NCBI GenBank assembly: GCA_015486915.1
Contig: WFQS01000089.1
Coordinates: 1-9,055, forward strand
Length of the DNA stretch: 9,055 nucleotides
Source: Desulfobacteraceae bacterium
Lineage (GTDB): Bacteria > Desulfobacterota > Desulfobacteria > Desulfobacterales > Desulfobacteraceae
Direction: 5' to 3'
Each line of letters opens with the position of its first letter. Positions within the stretch are counted from its first letter, which is position 1. The translations under genes were made by a program, and so were the position numbers. Positions 1-5,405 of this stretch are shown piece after piece. Below the pieces are notes generated by a model. That model was not told the DNA's origin and did not search any database. It saw only the letters and a list, made by a program, of their open reading frames with translations.

Positions 1-520
1 GCATTTTCCCAAGTTTATTATAAAGAGAGTTGTACAGGTTCCTGGTCTGTTCTTCAATGAGGTCCTCTCCGGCAAGATCGGGACGGCCTATATCCCCGAC
101 AAACATGCAGTCTCCTGTTAATACCATCCAGGGATCATCGCTTCTCATTGTGTCCGAGACAAGTATGGACATGGAATCAGGTGTGTGCCCCGGAGTTTTA
201 ATGAATTCCAGCTTTACACTTCCGAAATTCATTATCTGCCCTTCTTTTAAAGAAGAGTGCTTAAAAGTTACCGGAGTCCCTTCCATGAAACATATTTCAG
301 CTCCGGTCCGGGAACGAAGTTCCTGGTTTCCGCTTACATGATCCGCGTGTATATGTGTTTCAAAGATATGGGTGATTTTCATGCCGTTTTCACGTGCAAG
401 GTTAATATACTCCTGAACATCTCTTTTCGGGTCAACAACACAGGCAAGTTTTGCCTTTGGGCAGCCGATGATATAGGAAAGACAGCCCATTCCTTCCACA
501 CTGATCTGTTTAAAATACAT
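1..520 (-). CDS. MBL-fold metallohydrolase, persulfide dioxygenase (ETHE1)-like, C-terminus beyond left edge
   Basis: The first 173 residues are visible; the gene runs off the left edge. The start ATG at 520 is preceded by AAAGGAG about 9 bases upstream. The metal site is clear: THIHADH at residues 55-61, PGHT at 110-113 (H112) and GDCMFVGDIGRPDL at 136-149 (D137). The GD-FVGD-GRPDL block is typical of the ETHE1/CstB/BlcA branch of the metallo-beta-lactamase superfamily, whose members use one iron held by two His and one Asp to oxidise glutathione or other low-molecular-weight persulfides to sulfite. Other members of the branch are lactonases or thioesterases. A role in sulfane-sulfur handling suits a sulfate reducer but is inferred. 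Some family members carry a C-terminal rhodanese domain, which cannot be judged here. The gene is divergent from the cytochrome gene at 1142. Confidence 0.9.
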   Translation of the reverse strand, partial: MYFKQISVEGMGCLSYIIGCPKAKLACVVDPKRDVQEYINLARENGMKITHIFETHIHADHVSGNQELRSRTGAEICFMEGTPVTFKHSSLKEGQIMNFGSVKLEFIKTPGHTPDSMSILVSDTMRSDDPWMVLTGDCMFVGDIGRPDLAGEDLIEEQTRNLYNSLYNKLGKM

Positions 521-613
521 GGTGAATCTCCTTTATTTGTTTTTTTTACACAGATGTTTAACAGTCTGTAACAATCAGAAATATTTATCTATCAAAAAGC
601 ATGCCGGATATGA

Positions 614-638
614 TATGCAGATTGATTTTTTCTGCATA
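614..638. repeat. 8-bp perfect inverted repeat upstream of the metallohydrolase
   Basis: TATGCAGA (614-621) and TCTGCATA (631-638) are exact reverse complements separated by nine T-rich bases. It lies about 95-120 bases upstream of the metallohydrolase start and directly beside the first family A head motif (636-657). It could be an operator, or the border hairpin of the repeat element. The sequence alone does not decide. Confidence 0.5.
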
Positions 639-788
639 ACAACCATAAGACCGATTTGGAAACTATTAAACGGCCTCATAACAAAAAATGAATCTTATTC
701 TTAAAAGAACTTTACATAAGTTTCATATAACCGCCATAAGGCCGACCGGGATTTGCCCGGATTGCCTCAAAGAATCAAAGATTCTGAC
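636..788 (+). repeat. Dispersed repeat family A, fragments (head, tail, head, core)
   Basis: There are two degenerate head motifs of the form ATAACNGCCATRAGGC, at 636-657 and 727-745. Between them, at 691-730, lies the tail motif CTTATTCTTAAAAGAACTT followed by TTTCATATAAC. The core motif GCCTCAAAGAATCAAAGATT is at 764-783 and contains the palindrome AGAATC-AAA-GATTCT (771-785). The same blocks recur in the same order at 2654-2740 and, in reverse orientation, at 4398-4531 and 6337-6497. A local CCGGG-ATTTG-CCCGG hairpin (746-760) is specific to this copy. No ORF or transposase is associated. Confidence 0.7.
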
Positions 789-975
789 TAAAAATGAAAG
801 TTACACGTTGTTTTACAAAGATTTGTTTATAAAAAAAAGAATATTTGTAAGATAATCAGTTGAAATAAAACCATTTTATTTACGAAATTCTTGATTTCAG
901 ATCGAGAAGTCATAATTTTTTATAAATTTATAATTGACTATAAGTGTCTGGCAGATTAAGTATACAAATACCATT

Positions 976-1003
976 TTGACAATTTGCTGTAAAGGTTTGA
1001 AAT
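976..1003 (+). promoter_or_regulatory. Weak candidate sigma-70 promoter for the octaheme cytochrome
   Basis: TTGACA at 976-981 is a perfect -35 hexamer. With a 16-base spacer the -10 would be TGAAAT (998-1003), which matches TATAAT at four of six positions. A transcript starting near 1010 would run straight into the terminator hairpin at 1018-1044, so if this promoter is real its output is attenuated before the gene. The surroundings are very AT-rich, so chance matches are likely. Confidence 0.25.
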
Positions 1004-1017
1004 TTTAAATTTCAATG

Positions 1018-1049
1018 AAGCCCCATTTAAAAAAAATGTGGCTTTTTTT
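1018..1049 (+). terminator. Intrinsic terminator or attenuator upstream of the cytochrome gene
   Basis: Arms AAGCC-C-CATTT (1018-1028) and AAATG-T-GGCTT (1034-1044) form a ten-pair stem with one mismatch and an A5 loop, followed by a T run (1043-1049). The T run exists only on the plus strand, so it acts on rightward transcription. It sits about 93 bases before the cytochrome start, and no plus-strand gene precedes it in the window. It may be a leader attenuator, or the end of an unrecognised small RNA. Confidence 0.65.
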
Positions 1050-1141
1050 GAATTAATCCGGCAGCTGTTGTTACACGCCTTGAGATCAGGGCCTTAAAAG
1101 TACTAAAACTAATATTTTAACAAAAATTAATGAGGTTTGTT

Positions 1142-2404
1142 ATGATGAATTTGCGAAAATTGTTTTTATGGGGCACAATTGTGCCGACAGCATTTTTGAT
1201 AGTCCTTGTTTCTTCTGCATGGTCAAAGCCTTCTACATGTGAGGACTGCCATTTGAAACTGACTCCCGGTATTGTTAAGGATTTTAACCGCGGTAAAATG
1301 TCAAAAAGATTAACTTGCAAGGCGTGCCATGGGAGATCTCATAAAAGCGCACTTGATTATGCCAAGGCAAAACTGCCAACAATCAGTACATGCAAACGCT
1401 GCCATTCAAAACAGGCCAAACAGTATATGAGCGGGAAACATTTCCTTGGCATGCTTCCCATCACTGCTTTTCCCGGATTTTCACATCAGCAGCCACAGGC
1501 TTTTATTGACGGGCAAAAGGGATGTAACGGCTGTCATAACATGGGTATTACCGATAAAAAAGTAAGAAAAAATGCCAAAATGCGTAAATATTACAAATAT
1601 GGAATGGACTGCCAGAACTGCCATACCCGCCATGCTTTTTCCAAAAAAGAAGCTCTGCAGCCAGAGGCGTGTAACAGCTGCCACACGGGTTTTGACCATG
1701 CCCAGTGGGAGATGTGGTCCCATTCAAAGCACGGTGCTGCATATATGACTGATCGTAAGGCACACCGCGGGCCAACATGCCAGGACTGCCATATGGCCGG
1801 GGGAAATCATAAAGTCATGACCGCATGGGGTTTTCTTGCACTGCGCCTGCCTGAATCTGACAAACAGTGGATGGGTTACAGGGTAACCATACTCAAGGCC
1901 CTTGGAGTGCTTGATAAAAATGGGAAACCAACCCCGAGGCTTGATGTTGTTAAGGCAGCTGATATGGCAAGACTTGACAAAAAAAGCTGGGATACGGAAC
2001 GGGCAAAGATGGAGTCCACATGTCAGAAATGCCATTCTGCTGATTTTGTAAAACAGAATTTGAAAAATGCCGATTTAATGATTAAATCCTCTGATAAAAT
2101 TCTTGCCGAGGCCATTGATATTATTGCCGGCCTTTACAGGGATAAAATCATTAAGAAACAGACCAATCAGGCAACTTTTCCATATCCTGATCTGCTGACT
2201 TTTTATGAGGTCAGAACTCCCATTGAAGAAGTTTTATATGAAATGTTCATGGATTTCAGGATGAAAACCTATCAGGCTGCCTTTCATATAATGCCGGATT
2301 ATACCACCTGGTATGGTTATGCCAAAATGAAGGAATCTCTCGTTGAAATTAAGGGCATGGCAGAGCAGATGCGTATAAATGCAAAAAATGCAAAGAAAAA
2401 ATGA
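1142..2404 (+). CDS. Octaheme hydroxylamine oxidoreductase (HAO)-like cytochrome c
   Basis: This is a periplasmic multiheme c-type cytochrome of 420 residues. A hydrophobic export signal occupies about residues 1-29 (basic start, then LFLWGTIVPTAFLIVLVSSA). Eight CxxCH haem motifs begin at about 33, 59, 84, 128, 157, 177, 213 and 294. The block FDHAQWEMWSHSKHG (about 184-198) is characteristic of the HAO family and should supply the active-site Asp-His pair. HAO-family enzymes oxidise hydroxylamine or hydrazine; members lacking the protein-tyrosine crosslink to the catalytic haem are proposed to reduce nitrite or hydroxylamine. A C-terminal MPDYTTWYGY segment (about 384-393) has three tyrosines, but I cannot tell whether one aligns with the crosslinking residue. 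The protein is shorter than nitrifier HAO. The start at 1142 has GAGG six bases upstream, while the in-frame ATG at 1130 has no such site. No membrane quinol partner is adjacent. Nitrite or hydroxylamine detoxification is the likeliest role (inference). Confidence 0.88.
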   Translation: MMNLRKLFLWGTIVPTAFLIVLVSSAWSKPSTCEDCHLKLTPGIVKDFNRGKMSKRLTCKACHGRSHKSALDYAKAKLPTISTCKRCHSKQAKQYMSGKHFLGMLPITAFPGFSHQQPQAFIDGQKGCNGCHNMGITDKKVRKNAKMRKYYKYGMDCQNCHTRHAFSKKEALQPEACNSCHTGFDHAQWEMWSHSKHGAAYMTDRKAHRGPTCQDCHMAGGNHKVMTAWGFLALRLPESDKQWMGYRVTILKALGVLDKNGKPTPRLDVVKAADMARLDKKSWDTERAKMESTCQKCHSADFVKQNLKNADLMIKSSDKILAEAIDIIAGLYRDKIIKKQTNQATFPYPDLLTFYEVRTPIEEVLYEMFMDFRMKTYQAAFHIMPDYTTWYGYAKMKESLVEIKGMAEQMRINAKNAKKK

Positions 2405-2430
2405 TTTGCGGTTTTTAGAATAACCTGTAT

Positions 2431-2459
2431 GGCCGGAGCAGGAAGATTTCGCTCCGGCC
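2431..2459 (+). terminator. GC-rich hairpin downstream of the cytochrome, probable terminator
   Basis: GGCCGGAGC (2431-2439) and GCTCCGGCC (2451-2459) form a perfect 9-bp stem with an 11-base loop, starting 26 bases after the cytochrome stop. No clear T run follows, so it may instead slow exonucleases or serve convergent transcription from the minus strand. Confidence 0.45.
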
Positions 2460-2492
2460 TGAAATTAAAATAAAGTTCAACCCGGTCTCTAA

Positions 2493-2653
2493 GGATCGAA
2501 AATTTTATAAGTTGAACGAAATTGCTTGTCTTCCGGCCCATCTACTTCGTTGCATCAAAGGCCGAATACATTGAGTATGCAACCTTTAATGCGCCTTGTA
2601 CATGGGGTAAGAATTCTGCGCTATTTCTGTTCAACTTATTTCATCTCCGATCC
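2493..2653. repeat. Nested inverted repeat, 25-base arms
   Basis: The left arm (2493-2517) starts GGATCG and ends ATAAGTTGAAC. The right arm (2629-2653) is its reverse complement at both ends, with a diverged 8-base middle. Inside, GTTGCAT (2549-2555) pairs with ATGCAAC (2577-2583), while GCATCAAAGG (2552-2561) can pair with CCTTTAATGC (2583-2592) with one mismatch, so the two inner pairings exclude each other. The right arm runs directly into a family A fragment. No protein is encoded. It looks like a small palindromic mobile element or a decayed one. Confidence 0.55.
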
Positions 2654-2740
2654 TAAGAATCGAAGGTCCTGACAAATATTGGGCCGAAGGCGCGAAGCTA
2701 ACTCTTATTCTTAAAGGAACTTAGCAGGAGTTTCATATAA
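2654..2740 (+). repeat. Dispersed repeat family A, core-plus-tail fragment
   Basis: A diverged core (AAGAATCGAAGGTCCTGAC) is followed by a block that matches the reverse-strand copy near 6400-6430: CTGACAAATAT, a GGG-CGAAG-CGCGAAGC segment, then AACTC. It ends with the tail motif CTTATTCTTAAAGGAACTT and TTTCATATAA, as at 692-730. The head motif that should follow the tail is missing; the sequence passes directly into the end of the activator gene. Confidence 0.65.
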
Positions 2741-2746
2741 AAAAAA

Positions 2747-4132
2747 TTACAATTGATCGGCAAAAATTCGTATTTCTTCGTTATTTGCGAGGAACCTGTA
2801 AAGTGTTGCCCTGCCCACACCCAATATTTTTGCAGCCTTGGATTTGTTGCCACCTGCTTTTCTCATGGCAGCTTTTACCGCCTCACTGTTAAGTTTGCCC
2901 CTTACCGGAACCATACCGTCCATGGATGACCTGTTTAAAATGCCCGGGCTCATATCTATCTTCTCCGTAATTTCTCCTGGAAGATGTGAAGGGAGTATTT
3001 TTTTCCCCCTTGATCTTACCACGGAAAACTGGATTATATTCTTTAATTCCCTTACATTTCCAGGCCAGTGGTAGGCAAGTAAAATATCGATGGTTTTATC
3101 TGCAATCTGCGGAACACCATGGGGGCTGTCCTGTCCGGCTTCCTTTAAAAATTCAGCAATTAAAAGGGGTATATCGCTCCTGCGTTCCCTTAAAGGCGGT
3201 ACGTGGATGGGGATAACATTGAGCCTGTAGTAAAGATCTTCCCTGAATCTTCCGGCCTTTACCTCCTCTTTAAGATTTTTATTGGTTGCGCTGATTATTC
3301 TCACATCCACGGAAATTTTTTTTTCGCCACCCACTCTTTCAAAGGAGCCTTCCTGTAAAAATCTTAAAAGTTTAACCTGGATTTTCAAAGGAAGTTCAGC
3401 CACTTCATCGAGAAAAAGAGTTCCCTTGTGTGCAAGTTCAAACCTTCCTTTTCTCTCTTTAACAGCACCTGAAAATGCGCCTTTTACGTGGCCGAATAAT
3501 TCGCTTTCCACGATTCCCTCCGGTATGGCACCACAGTTCACCGGTACAAAAGCCCCGTTTCCGTATGAACTGATATCGTGGATAACACTGGCCACACGTT
3601 CCTTGCCTGTTCCTGTTTCCCCTGAAACATTAACAGGATAATTGTAAAGTGCAACTTCCTGGATCTGTTTGAAAATATCCTGCATCACCTTATGTTTGCC
3701 TATAATCCCTGCAAAATTTGACATTTTCTCAGCTTTAAGGGAGAGATGAAACAACTCGGTCATATCCCGGAAAGAAGCAACAACGCCCTTAAAGACATTG
3801 TCAGCAGTTATGATCGGGGATACAGTCATTTCAAGCTGGATTGTGGAACCATCCTTTGTGGCTGTTGTTACCGGATACTCCAGCTTACTGGAAAAAAAAG
3901 TAGGAACTCCGTCACAGAATGAACATTTTCCCCCGCAGAATGGTCCCTGAAAGACATCATGGCAGTCCCTGCCTATGACCTCTTTTTTGCTGTAGCCTGT
4001 GATTTTTTCTGCTTCATTATTGAAGAAAGTTATTTTTCTTTCAGGGGTGTGGGCTATAATGCCTATGTGAAGAGTATCGAGAATCAGGTTAAGGTTCTGA
4101 GCTTCAACTATGGTACGTGCCAGATCAGTCAT
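2747..4132 (-). CDS. Sigma-54-dependent transcriptional activator with Cys-rich PAS domain
   Basis: This 461-residue activator has three parts. An N-terminal PAS domain (about 12-125) contains a cysteine cluster, C57, C66, C70 and C73 (DCHDVFQGPFCGGKCSFC). The central AAA+ domain has Walker A GETGTGKE (171-178), a sigma-54 contact loop GAFSGA (218-223, a Ser variant of GAFTGA), Walker B GTLFLDE (237-243) and REDLYYRLNVIPI (from about 297). A C-terminal Fis-type HTH lies at about 428-448 (GNKSKAAKILGVGRATLYRF). There is no phosphorylatable receiver domain, so the PAS domain probably senses the signal directly. Its cysteines could hold a metal, haem or Fe-S centre, or react with redox agents (inference). 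The ATG at 4132 has GGAAAG eight bases upstream; a GTG at 4183 would add 17 unconserved-looking residues. The gene converges on the octaheme cytochrome, a possible target. No sigma-54 promoter (GG-N10-GC type) was found in the gaps I searched. Confidence 0.93.
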   Translation of the reverse strand: MTDLARTIVEAQNLNLILDTLHIGIIAHTPERKITFFNNEAEKITGYSKKEVIGRDCHDVFQGPFCGGKCSFCDGVPTFFSSKLEYPVTTATKDGSTIQLEMTVSPIITADNVFKGVVASFRDMTELFHLSLKAEKMSNFAGIIGKHKVMQDIFKQIQEVALYNYPVNVSGETGTGKERVASVIHDISSYGNGAFVPVNCGAIPEGIVESELFGHVKGAFSGAVKERKGRFELAHKGTLFLDEVAELPLKIQVKLLRFLQEGSFERVGGEKKISVDVRIISATNKNLKEEVKAGRFREDLYYRLNVIPIHVPPLRERRSDIPLLIAEFLKEAGQDSPHGVPQIADKTIDILLAYHWPGNVRELKNIIQFSVVRSRGKKILPSHLPGEITEKIDMSPGILNRSSMDGMVPVRGKLNSEAVKAAMRKAGGNKSKAAKILGVGRATLYRFLANNEEIRIFADQL

Positions 4133-4184
4133 TGTATAGTCTTTCCATATTTGAAATGCATTTTTTGAATTTTGAAATATCACA

Positions 4185-4213
4185 TATCAAATGACACGTT
4201 TTTGTATCAAATG
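4185..4213. promoter_or_regulatory. Paired TATCAAATG boxes upstream of the activator
   Basis: The nonamer TATCAAATG occurs at 4185-4193 and 4205-4213, start to start 20 bases, close to two helical turns. A related TTGAAATGCA lies at 4151-4160. The boxes are 50-80 bases upstream of the activator start. Same-face direct repeats at this spacing suggest a DNA-binding protein site, possibly autoregulation by the activator. The local sequence is AT-rich, which lowers confidence. Confidence 0.4.
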
Positions 4214-4317
4214 CAATGTTTTTTTAATAAATTAATTATTTGTGTGTGGGTGCAGGTATGAATATGTGGGCGTGGCAGACTGAAAGCAGAATAACAGGAT
4301 CGTTCCTGAAAATTTTA

Positions 4318-4355
4318 GTGTGATGCAGCAAAAAAATATCAGTATGATGCAGCAA
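4318..4355. repeat. Two-copy 14-base direct repeat, period 24
   Basis: GTGTGATGCAGCAA (4318-4331) and GTATGATGCAGCAA (4342-4355) differ at one base. No function is evident. It may be a replication-slippage duplication or two binding sites. Confidence 0.45.
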
Positions 4356-4397
4356 CAGGATGAAACATGGTGTTTTGACGGGGCTTTTATGAGTCCG

Positions 4398-4531
4398 GAT
4401 CGGTCTCATGGCTGTTTTATAAGAAAGAGCTCATTTTCGACAGAATCACAAATGCTTTTTCTATGTTCGTCAAAATCTCTGATTTTTTGAGGCTCCGTAG
4501 CGCAGTTCAGGTAGGCCTCATGGCCGTTATT
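4398..4531 (-). repeat. Dispersed repeat family A, near-complete copy in reverse orientation
   Basis: Read on the minus strand from 4531, the copy has a head AACGGCCATGAGGCC, a core GCCTCAAAAAATCAGAGATT, a diverged middle, then a tail-like TTTCTTATAA and a second head AACAGCCATGAGACCGATC ending near 4398. The head hairpin GGCC-ATGA-GGCC is perfect here. The TAA in the first head (ATAACGGCC) is the stop codon of the ferredoxin gene, so the element abuts or overlaps the gene end. Confidence 0.65.
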
Positions 4532-4769
4532 CAAAGGAAATACAGTCCTTGGGGCAGTTCTTTACGGCTTCATTTATATCTTCATCAAGATAATTATCAA
4601 GCAGGATAACTTCTACAAATCCCGCATCATTGATCTGGAATGCATGGGGTGCAAGCTCCACACACAGTTCGCATAGAATGCAGCATCCGAGATCCACAAC
4701 TGGAGTTTCAATTACAGGAGAGTTGTCTGTGTGTGATACTACGCTGTTTGTGCCGTCACAGGTCTTCAT
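4527..4769 (-). CDS. Single-cluster [4Fe-4S] ferredoxin, Desulfovibrio ferredoxin I type
   Basis: This is an 80-residue low-potential cytoplasmic electron carrier. CILCELCVELAPHAF (30-44) and NCPKDCISFE (71-80) closely match the D. africanus ferredoxin I pattern CIACESCVEIAPGAF and TCPVQCIHWE. The cluster ligands should be C30, C33, C36 and C72. C76 matches the position of the extra cysteine in that ferredoxin. The N-terminus carries about 20 extra residues (rich in Thr, Ser, Asp and Asn, with C4) before the ferredoxin fold. The start at 4769 has GGGGAAG six bases upstream; an in-frame ATG at 4841 lies inside the upstream gene and would add a lysine-rich tail, so it is less likely. The start overlaps the end of the preceding gene by 14 bases, indicating translational coupling and probably a shared function. 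The redox partner enzyme is not in the window. Confidence 0.9.
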   Translation of the reverse strand: MKTCDGTNSVVSHTDNSPVIETPVVDLGCCILCELCVELAPHAFQINDAGFVEVILLDNYLDEDINEAVKNCPKDCISFE

Positions 4770-5058
4770 TATATTCTTCCCCTTTATCAGCTTGATGCCA
4801 CCAGCCTTTTTTAATATGATTTTCTTTTTCTTCGCAGGCAAGTTTTAAAAGCCTGTACCCTGAATCAAGCAGTATACCGTAAAGTACTCCGCATCCGGGA
4901 TCTTCCCTGAATTCATCACCATCCCTGGCAAGCTGGATCATTTTCTGGGCAAGTTTAATGGTGCGTACAATATTTGTGTCACATTTTTTTTCAAGCATCA
5001 GTAAACATCCTGTTCTATGGCCAGGGACCTGAATATCAACAATTTTTTGGTCCCTCAT
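4756..5058 (-). CDS. Conserved-looking hypothetical protein coupled to ferredoxin
   Basis: I do not recognise this 100-residue protein. It is soluble and has no membrane segment. The centre (about residues 25-85) is helical and looks constrained: CDTNIVRTIKLAQKMIQLA, an acidic DGDEFREDPGCGVLYG turn, LLDSGYRLLKLA, then KENHIKKGWW. Cysteines are at 18, 26, 56 and 75. The next gene, a [4Fe-4S] ferredoxin, starts 14 bases inside the end of this one, so the two are co-translated and may act together. The ATG at 5058 has no evident ribosome binding site. An in-frame ATG at 4998 (residue 21) has AGGA nine bases upstream and is a real alternative start. The similarity of GCGVLYG and DSGYRLLKLA to unnamed small proteins in other sulfate reducers is an impression, not a search result. 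Confidence 0.7.
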   Translation of the reverse strand: MRDQKIVDIQVPGHRTGCLLMLEKKCDTNIVRTIKLAQKMIQLARDGDEFREDPGCGVLYGILLDSGYRLLKLACEEKENHIKKGWWHQADKGEEYNEDL

Positions 5059-5119
5059 ACATTAAAAATAATAAAAAAGATTCTAATTGAACTGTCTTTA
5101 TATCAGTTATTTAATCTGA

Positions 5120-5202
5120 CTAAAGCGAGCGATGCCCGCAACCCATGTGCCTGCCTCAATTTTTTGTTTTTTTATTACAGAAATTCAGGGGTAAGGCACT
5201 AA
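5120..5202. repeat. Dispersed repeat family B, copy 1
   Basis: This is an 83-base unit starting CTAAAGCGAGCGATGCCCGC and ending GGTAAGGCACTAA. GTGCCT (5147-5152) pairs with AGGCAC (5194-5199), and CCTCAATTT with AAATTCAGG (eight of nine pairs), giving a hairpin with a T-rich loop. It is nearly identical to copy 3 at 6148-6229 and diverged from its tandem neighbour, copy 2. Confidence 0.8.
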
Positions 5203-5209
5203 TATCATC

Positions 5210-5289
5210 CAAGGCGGACGATGCCAGCAACCCATTCGCCTCTCCTCAATTTCATATTTTTGTACAGGAATCGAGGAGTAAGGCACTAA
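5210..5289. repeat. Dispersed repeat family B, copy 2 (diverged, tandem to copy 1)
   Basis: This 80-base unit starts CCAAGGCGGACGATGCCAGC and ends AGTAAGGCACTAA, with the same layout as copy 1. Its stem differs but still pairs: GCCTCTCCTC (5238-5247) against GAGGAG-TA-AGGC (5273-5284). Keeping the fold while the bases change suggests the hairpin matters. Confidence 0.75.
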
Positions 5290-5313
5290 TACAATAAGCA
5301 TAATACAATAAGC
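5289..5313. repeat. Short tandem ATACAATAAGC duplication
   Basis: ATACAATAAGC occurs at 5289-5299 and 5303-5313, immediately after family B copy 2. It is probably local slippage, or a scar at the edge of the element. Confidence 0.4.
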
Positions 5314-5405
5314 GTGCCAAAAACATTAGTCGATTGCTTTTAATTCAATTTTAAGGGAAAAGCTGTATTTAAAAATTTTACACATTTTTTCGATGATTAC
5401 ACGTT

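Larger units (their letters stand above)
521..1141. other. Divergent intergenic region, 621 bases
   Basis: I see no convincing gene here. The gap separates the divergent metallohydrolase (minus) and octaheme cytochrome (plus) and must hold both promoters. It contains an 8-bp inverted repeat at 614-638, fragments of repeat family A at 636-788, a very AT-rich stretch at about 790-1010, a TTGACA hexamer at 976-981 and an intrinsic terminator at 1018-1049 pointing toward the cytochrome. Confidence 0.7.
2405..2746. other. Convergent intergenic region, 342 bases
   Basis: I see no supported gene between the convergent cytochrome and sigma-54 activator genes. The gap is almost wholly structured: a GC-rich hairpin just after the cytochrome (2431-2459), a large nested inverted repeat (2493-2653) and a core-plus-tail fragment of repeat family A (2654-2740). 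Confidence 0.7.
4133..4526. other. Intergenic region upstream of the sigma-54 activator
   Basis: About 390 bases lie between the activator start and the ferredoxin stop, without a supported gene. They hold the TATCAAATG direct repeats (4185-4213), a tandem GTRTGATGCAGCAA pair (4318-4355) and a reverse-orientation copy of repeat family A (4398-4531), which also provides the ferredoxin stop codon context. The activator promoter must lie here, but no clear -35/-10 pair stands out. Confidence 0.6.
5059..5405. other. Intergenic region filled by repeat family B
   Basis: This 347-base gap has no supported gene. It holds two tandem family B units (5120-5202, 5210-5289), a short duplication of ATACAATAAGC (5289-5299 and 5303-5313), and AT-rich sequence after the end of the HEAT-type gene. 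The promoter for the minus-strand ferredoxin pair should lie in 5059-5119, but none stands out. Confidence 0.6.

Noticed and set aside
257..571. Plus-strand frames opposite the metallohydrolase
   Set aside because: The minus strand gives a complete metal-binding MBL fold over the same bases; the plus-strand frames are its shadows.
1130..1141. Upstream ATG for the octaheme cytochrome
   Set aside because: No ribosome binding site precedes it, while GAGG at 1132-1135 is well placed for the ATG at 1142 and would lie inside the gene otherwise.
4133..4183. GTG start extending the sigma-54 activator by 17 residues
   Set aside because: The internal ATG at 4132 has a GGAAAG site at good spacing and the PAS domain begins shortly after it.
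5340..5405. Terminator after the HEAT-type gene
   Set aside because: Only a GCTTTT/AAAAGC pairing with a long loop and no T run on the minus strand was seen, too weak to call.
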